NCBI GenBank assembly: GCA_023402175.1
Contig: JAEXCN010000556.1
Span: 1-34,794, forward strand
Origin: Pseudomonadota bacterium
Lineage (GTDB): Bacteria > Myxococcota_A > Polyangia > Polyangiales > Polyangiaceae
DNA: 34,794 nucleotides
Reading direction: 5' to 3'
Positions within the stretch are counted from its first letter, which is position 1. Each line of letters opens with the position of its first letter. The notes under the pieces were generated by a model, which was not told the origin of the DNA, ran no database searches, and was given only the letters and a program-made list of their open reading frames with translations. Shown here in pieces: positions 30,784 through 34,794 of this stretch. The translations under genes were made by a program, and so were the position numbers.

Positions 30784-31194
30784 GTAACCTCGGCGCGGGG
30801 TGGTTGAGGACGATGTCCCGAGTACGGCGGCGCGATCGCGTGCAAGCAACGTGCACGCGCCCCGGTCGTCGCCGTCGCCCGTGCTCTTCGAGTGAAGTTG
30901 ACGTATTGGAACGTGCAGACACGGCCACCGTCAACGCACGCACGACCGAGCGTTCGTAAATTCGGTCCCACGTTGCGCCATGTTGAGCCGCGAAAGGCGC
31001 CCCAGGTAGTCATGGGGCTCGAGACGAGAGGCGCACCTGTGAATACACGACGCGGACCAAAATCGAAGGGCACCTCCAAAGGACCTGCGGACAGACGGGG
31101 CGTCGAGCGTGACATCGGTGACAGGGGATCTTCGAGGTTCGAGGGGCCGGCGCGCGCACGAGAACGAGGGAGAGAGGCTCGTCCCTCAGGGGGA
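30784..31194. other. Divergent intergenic region, possibly coding for an N-terminal extension
   Basis: Separates the leftward TPR gene from the rightward methyltransferase. The methyltransferase frame stays open upstream, and an ATG at 31012 would add 61 Arg/Lys/Gly-rich residues; this could be a disordered tail or chance. GTTGACG (30897-30903) and CGTCAAC (30929-30935) form a 7-bp inverted repeat with a 25-bp spacer; neither arm has a good -10 at the right distance. Confidence 0.4.
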
Positions 31195-32406
31195 ATGGCC
31201 GGCGTGGTCGTTTCCCGTCGAGGGCTCGAGTCAGTCCGCCGTGGACACCCGTGGATCTACGAGTCCGCGGTGGTCCAACAATCGACGTCTCCGAAGGAAA
31301 CGTCACCGGAGGCGGGAGGAACGATCGTAGACATCCTCGACGAGGCCGGCCAGGTCGTCGGCTGCGGCGTTTTCGACCCACAGTCGCCGATCGCCGTCCG
31401 CGTCTGGTCGCTCGATCCGGGGGTGCGCGTCGATGCCGGGATGTTCCGCACGCGCCTCGAGCGTGCGATCGCCGTCCGGCAGCGCCTCTTCGTCGACGGC
31501 TCGACGAACGCGTATCGCATCCTGAACGGCGAAGGCGACCGTGTACCGGCGTTCGTGGTGGATCGCTACGCGGACGTCGCAGTGCTCCGCATCGACGGCG
31601 ATGCGGCCCGGGCGGTCTCCGCGGAGCTCCTCCGCGATATCGAGGCCCCGCTCCGCGCGATCGGGATCACGACCCTGCTCGAGCGTGCGGGACGTCGCGG
31701 CGAGACGAAGGAGGTCCATCCGCGCTTCGGCCCGATGCGCGAGAAGGTCGAGGTGAAAGAGCACGGCGTCCCGTTCGTCGTCGACGTCGCGCGAGGCCAG
31801 AAGACCGGCGCCTTCCTCGACCAGCGCGAGAACCGTCGGCGCATCGGCGAGCTCGTCGCTCGACGCGTGCGCGCCTCCTCGGGTCGCCCCGTTCGCGTCT
31901 TGAACCTCTTCTCGTACGCGGGAGGCTTCTCGCTCCACGCCGCACTCGCGGGCGGCACGGTCACGAGCGTCGACGTCGCGATGGCCGCGCATGCGACCGC
32001 GCAGGAAAGCTTCCGCCTCGCCAGCGTCGATCCACGCGCGCACGCGTTCGTGACCGCCGACTGCTTCGCCTGGCTCGAAACCGCGAAGGCGCGCGGCGAG
32101 ACCTGGGACGTCGTCATCAGCGATCCACCGAGCTTCGCTCCGAGCGAGAAGGCGAAGCCGAAGGGGCTCGCGGCCTATCGCTCCCTCCATCGAGCATGCG
32201 CCGCGGTCCTGGCCGAAGGCGGAACGTTCGTCGCGGCGTCGTGCTCGAGCCATGTGACGGCGGAGGACTTCGCCGGGACACTCGACGACGCGGCGCTCGG
32301 CCGGGCCGATCTGCGGCTCCTCGAGCAGTTCGGCCCTCCGCCCGATCACCCTACCCTGCCGGCGTTCCCGGAGGGCCGCTACCTCAAGCTCGTCATGCTC
32401 GAGTGA
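31195..32406 (+). CDS. RlmI-like PUA-domain SAM-dependent RNA methyltransferase
   Basis: 403 aa from ATG 31195, which begins right where the PUA domain normally starts (VVVSRRGLESVRRGHPWIY). After the PUA domain come the family's middle domain with NGEGDRVPAFVVDRYADVAVLRID and HGVPFVVDVARGQKTGAFLDQRENR, the SAM-binding motif VLNLFSYAGGFSLHAA, and motif IV DVVISDPPSFAPS. RlmI methylates a cytosine C5 in 23S rRNA; many homologues have uncharacterised RNA targets, so I do not assign the symbol. A hairpin lies 8 nt after its stop. It is 118 bp upstream of the hydrolase. Confidence 0.88.
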   Translation: MAGVVVSRRGLESVRRGHPWIYESAVVQQSTSPKETSPEAGGTIVDILDEAGQVVGCGVFDPQSPIAVRVWSLDPGVRVDAGMFRTRLERAIAVRQRLFVDGSTNAYRILNGEGDRVPAFVVDRYADVAVLRIDGDAARAVSAELLRDIEAPLRAIGITTLLERAGRRGETKEVHPRFGPMREKVEVKEHGVPFVVDVARGQKTGAFLDQRENRRRIGELVARRVRASSGRPVRVLNLFSYAGGFSLHAALAGGTVTSVDVAMAAHATAQESFRLASVDPRAHAFVTADCFAWLETAKARGETWDVVISDPPSFAPSEKAKPKGLAAYRSLHRACAAVLAEGGTFVAASCSSHVTAEDFAGTLDDAALGRADLRLLEQFGPPPDHPTLPAFPEGRYLKLVMLE

Positions 32407-32414
32407 TCGACACA

Positions 32415-32436
32415 GCCGAGCTCGCGATCGCTCGGC
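32415..32436 (+). terminator. Hairpin after RlmI-like gene
   Basis: GCCGAGC (32415-32421) and GCTCGGC (32430-32436), 7-bp perfect arms, 8-nt loop containing the palindrome GCGATCGC in part, starting 8 nt past the TGA. No U tract. Probable 3'-end hairpin or partial terminator before the hydrolase. Confidence 0.4.
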
Positions 32437-32524
32437 GTCTCGATGGCTCGTTCGGGCGCGCGGGCCCCCGCGCTTCGTCGTCGGCGGGGCACGCGTGCTA
32501 TGGGTGCGTGCACATCGAGCCTTC

Positions 32525-33523
32525 ATGAACGTCGATCGCTTTCTCGTCGACAACCGCGCCGGCTGGCGGCTCGCCGTCACCCGGCACCGTCCACCCCGCG
32601 AGCCGAAAGGGCGCCCCGTCCTCATCGTGCCCGGCTACGGGATGAACTCGTTCATCTTCAGCTTCCATCCGAACGGGCCGTCGATGGTCGAGAGCCTCGC
32701 GGCGCGCGGGCTCGAGGTGTGGACCGTCGACTTGCGCGGACAGGGCCGCTCGATCCGCGCGCGAGGCCATCACCGCTACGACATGGGCGACCTCGCGGTC
32801 GAGGATCTCGGCGCCGCGATCCGCCACGTGCTCTCGCACACGGCGACGGGAGCGAGCACGCTCGATCTCATCGGCTGCAGCCTCGGAACGGCGCTGGCGT
32901 TCGCGCACGTCGCGGTGGTCAAGGACGCGCCGGTGCACGCGATCGTGTCGATGGCGGGCCTGGTCACCTGGCGCGAAGCACATCCCATCGTGCGCTTCGC
33001 GTTCGGCTCACCGCGTGTCGCGGGATTGATGCGGATGCGCAACACGCGCCGCCTCGCGCGCATTGCGCTCCCCGTCGTGACGAAGATCGCGCCGTCGCTC
33101 CTTTCGGTCTACCTGAACGAGCGCTCGACCGACCTCTCGCAGGCCGCGCGCATGGTGCAGACGGTCGAGGATCCTCATCCGATCATCAACCGCGAGATCG
33201 CCGAATGGATCCGCCGCGGCGATCTCGTCATCCGCGGCGTCAACGTGTCCGCTCGGCTGCCGGAGATGAAGCATCCGTTCTTCTGCGTCGTCGCGAACGA
33301 CGACGGCATCGTGCTCCCGGCCACGTCGCGCCACACGTTCGACGTCATCGGCTCGACGCACAAAGAGATCTTGTTCGTCGGCGATGCCGAGATGCCGATC
33401 GGCCACGCGGATCTGTTCCTCTGCAAGGGCGCGCAGCCGAGGATCTTCGCGCCCGTTGCAGACTTCCTGCTCGGCTGTCCCGCGATGGAAGCTCGCGGTC
33501 AGGCGCTCGACTCGAGCTCGTAG
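32525..33523 (+). CDS. Alpha/beta-hydrolase
   Basis: 332 aa from ATG 32525. The core has the oxyanion-loop segment LIVPGYGMNSFIF (33-45), strand-turn DLRGQGRS, nucleophile elbow IGCSLG with Ser119, a late acidic segment VVANDDGIVLP and the probable catalytic His in IGHADLF. The order Ser-Asp-His is intact. It resembles PhaC-like and lipase-like members, but the substrate cannot be read from the sequence; no signal peptide, so cytoplasmic. The 3' end overlaps the convergent methyltransferase by 25 bp. Confidence 0.85.
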   Translation: MNVDRFLVDNRAGWRLAVTRHRPPREPKGRPVLIVPGYGMNSFIFSFHPNGPSMVESLAARGLEVWTVDLRGQGRSIRARGHHRYDMGDLAVEDLGAAIRHVLSHTATGASTLDLIGCSLGTALAFAHVAVVKDAPVHAIVSMAGLVTWREAHPIVRFAFGSPRVAGLMRMRNTRRLARIALPVVTKIAPSLLSVYLNERSTDLSQAARMVQTVEDPHPIINREIAEWIRRGDLVIRGVNVSARLPEMKHPFFCVVANDDGIVLPATSRHTFDVIGSTHKEILFVGDAEMPIGHADLFLCKGAQPRIFAPVADFLLGCPAMEARGQALDSSS

Positions 33524-34092
33524 AAGAGGACGCCCGCGTTCTTCTTGCACCAGATCCCGCAGCCGACCTCGACGTAGTGCTTCGAGAGGCGCGAGCGGTA
33601 CCACGCGCCCGTCCGCTCGTAGACCTTCACGTCCGTGCGGGTCTCGTCGCAGACGTCGCGGATGTCGCGCTTCGTGATCGCCTCGAGATAGAGAAAGCCG
33701 CTCGTCATCGCGGCGAGGTTCTCGATCGCTTTCGCCGCGCCGGCATCGTCGATGTACGGCAGCACGCCCTGGCACACGACGAGGTCGAACTTCTGCTTCG
33801 CTCGCCACTTGGTGATGTCGCGCTGCTCGTGGCCGTACTCGCGGCACGCATGCGCGCTGTACTCCGTCGAGCGATACGCGACGCCGGGGCGCTTCTTCGC
33901 GAACCAGTCGCGCCAGAGCCCGACGCCGGCGCCCACGTCGAGCACGGTCTCGAGCGGGTGCTGCCACCACTCGATGAACGACACGACGGCCGTGCAGAGC
34001 TTTCCGACTTCCTCCCCCGAATGCACGCGCGTGCGCGAGCTGCCGTAGTAGCGCTCGTAATAAGCGGAGTCGAACGGCTCGGTCTTCTTCAT
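33499..34092 (-). CDS. Class I SAM-dependent methyltransferase
   Basis: 197 aa from ATG 34092. The SAM loop is VLDVGAGVGLW (about 50-60), followed by acidic TEYS at the end of the second strand and FDLVVCQGVLPYIDD as motif IV/V. The N-terminal FDSAYYERYYG is common in small-molecule methyltransferases. Several Cys, with CGIWCKKNAG near the C-terminus. Target unknown. The last 25 bp overlap the end of the convergent hydrolase gene, so neither gene can be altered at its 3' end independently. Confidence 0.82.
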   Translation of the reverse strand: MKKTEPFDSAYYERYYGSSRTRVHSGEEVGKLCTAVVSFIEWWQHPLETVLDVGAGVGLWRDWFAKKRPGVAYRSTEYSAHACREYGHEQRDITKWRAKQKFDLVVCQGVLPYIDDAGAAKAIENLAAMTSGFLYLEAITKRDIRDVCDETRTDVKVYERTGAWYRSRLSKHYVEVGCGIWCKKNAGVLFYELESSA

Positions 34093-34180
34093 CGCGACTT
34101 CTGTACCACGGCGTATCGAGCGCTGTCCCTCGACGCGCTCGACTACGAGCGCTGCCCCTGACGCGCTCGACTGCGAGCGC

Positions 34181-34794
34181 TCATTCGTATCGCAACGCAT
34201 CGATCGGATCGAGCTGCGATGCCTTGCGTGCCGGATACAGGCCGAAGACGACGCCGACGAGCGCGCTGAAGATGACCGAGATCGCGATCACGTCGACCTG
34301 GATCTGCATCGGCCAGTGGAACTTCCCCGCGAGCCAGCTCGCCGAGCCGACGCCGATCGCGACGCCGATCAGCCCGCCCGCGAGCGACAACACGAGGGCC
34401 TCGACGAGGAACTGCAGGAGGATGCTCCGGGGCTTCGCGCCGATCGCCATGCGGAGCCCGATCTCGCGGGTCCTCTCCGTCACGCTCACGAGCATGATGT
34501 TCATGATCCCGATGCCGCCGACGAGGAGCGACACCGCCGCGACGCTCGCGAGGAGCGTCGTCATCGTCTCGGTGCCCTGCTGCTGCGCGCTCGCGACCTC
34601 GGAGAGGTTACGGATCGAGAAGTCGTCCTCGCCGCCCGCGGCGATGTGATGGCGATCGCGAAGGAGCGCCTTCACGTCGACGAGCGCCCGCTGCGTCGTG
34701 TCGGCTCCCGTCGCCTGGACGTAGATGGTCCCGGTGAGGAACTTCCCGAGGCCGCCCTGGATGCGCTGCGCGAACGTCGTCATCGGGATGAACG
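34181..34794 (-). CDS. MacB/FtsX-type ABC transporter permease, C-terminal part
   Basis: The frame is open to the window edge; the start is outside, and 203 codons plus the stop are present. MTTFAQRI and the following segment belong to the periplasmic domain. Then come three transmembrane helices with the MacB hallmark TLLASVAAVSLLVGGIGIMNIMLVSVTERTREIGLRMAIGA, and the end VVFGLYPARKASQLDPIDALRYE. Such permeases work with a LolD/MacB-type ATPase in mechanotransmission or lipoprotein, peptide or antibiotic export. Substrate unknown. The 88 bp between its stop and the methyltransferase start hold imperfect repeats (CGAGCGCTGYCCCTSACGCGCTCGAC-like, 34119-34170). Confidence 0.9.
   Translation of the reverse strand, partial: FIPMTTFAQRIQGGLGKFLTGTIYVQATGADTTQRALVDVKALLRDRHHIAAGGEDDFSIRNLSEVASAQQQGTETMTTLLASVAAVSLLVGGIGIMNIMLVSVTERTREIGLRMAIGAKPRSILLQFLVEALVLSLAGGLIGVAIGVGSASWLAGKFHWPMQIQVDVIAISVIFSALVGVVFGLYPARKASQLDPIDALRYE

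Noticed and set aside
30897..30935. GTTGACG...CGTCAAC inverted repeat as a divergent promoter pair
   Set aside because: Each arm resembles a -35, but neither strand has an acceptable -10 at 16-18 bp.

Overview
The window is high-GC DNA with dense genes, many Arg/Ala-rich spurious frames, and GTG starts. It carries several proteins typical of Myxococcota: a Cys-rich lipoprotein with repeated NCGxCG motifs, a single PilZ-domain protein, an MXAN_0977-type di-heme enzyme paired with a four-Cys copper protein, and a disordered/transmembrane/TPR protein. A myxobacterium, probably of the Polyangia type, is the best inference from protein style; no rRNA is present to confirm it. I see no IS element, phage gene, CRISPR array, tRNA or rRNA, so this looks like ordinary chromosome.

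Layout. 1-885 (-): 5' part of a Cys-rich lipoprotein. 1248-3111 (+): a two-component pair of the RegB/RegA (PrrB/PrrA) redox family, retaining both the quinone-site motif and the redox cysteine. 3139-6921 (-): a tightly packed four-gene operon in the order MbnP-like copper lipoprotein, MbnH-like di-heme enzyme, unknown lipoprotein, outer-membrane barrel with an N-terminal CxxCxC. 7580-9175 (+): a surface lipoprotein with three repeats and a Gly-rich domain. 9250-10114 (+): SRPBCC-ArsR pair behind a promoter bracketed by two copies of the same operator, 42 bp apart. 10163-13662 (-): PilZ protein and a GT39-type membrane glycosyltransferase. 13784-16320 (+): era and der, overlapping by 4 bp. 16340-22221 (-): AsmA-like giant protein, ArsA/Get3-like ATPase, dnaB. 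22412-23701 (+): PQQ-propeller lipoprotein. 23753-27343 (-): small membrane protein, then rplI, rpsR, rpsF, pth and rplY. 27506-28135 (+): small Cys-rich lipoprotein. 28252-29196 (-): prs. 29440-30783 (-): TPR protein. 31195-33523 (+): RlmI-like methyltransferase and alpha/beta hydrolase. 33499-34092 (-): methyltransferase. 34181-end (-): C-terminus of a MacB-type permease.

The housekeeping part (dnaB, rplI-rpsR-rpsF-pth-rplY-prs, era-der) is conventional, but its control regions are informative. prs has a near-consensus promoter whose transcript should begin with a hairpin that abuts the Shine-Dalgarno. rpsF has a long leader that folds as a three-way junction. Several genes (pth, prs, the GT39 gene, the RlmI-like gene) end in strong hairpins 2-8 nt after the stop codon without a U tract, whereas rplI has a classical terminator. 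In two of these hairpins the only non-Watson-Crick pairs are G.U on the strand of the gene they follow, which argues that they work as RNA.

Most worth following up: the four-gene copper/heme operon with its two unassigned members, and the double operator of the SRPBCC-ArsR pair.
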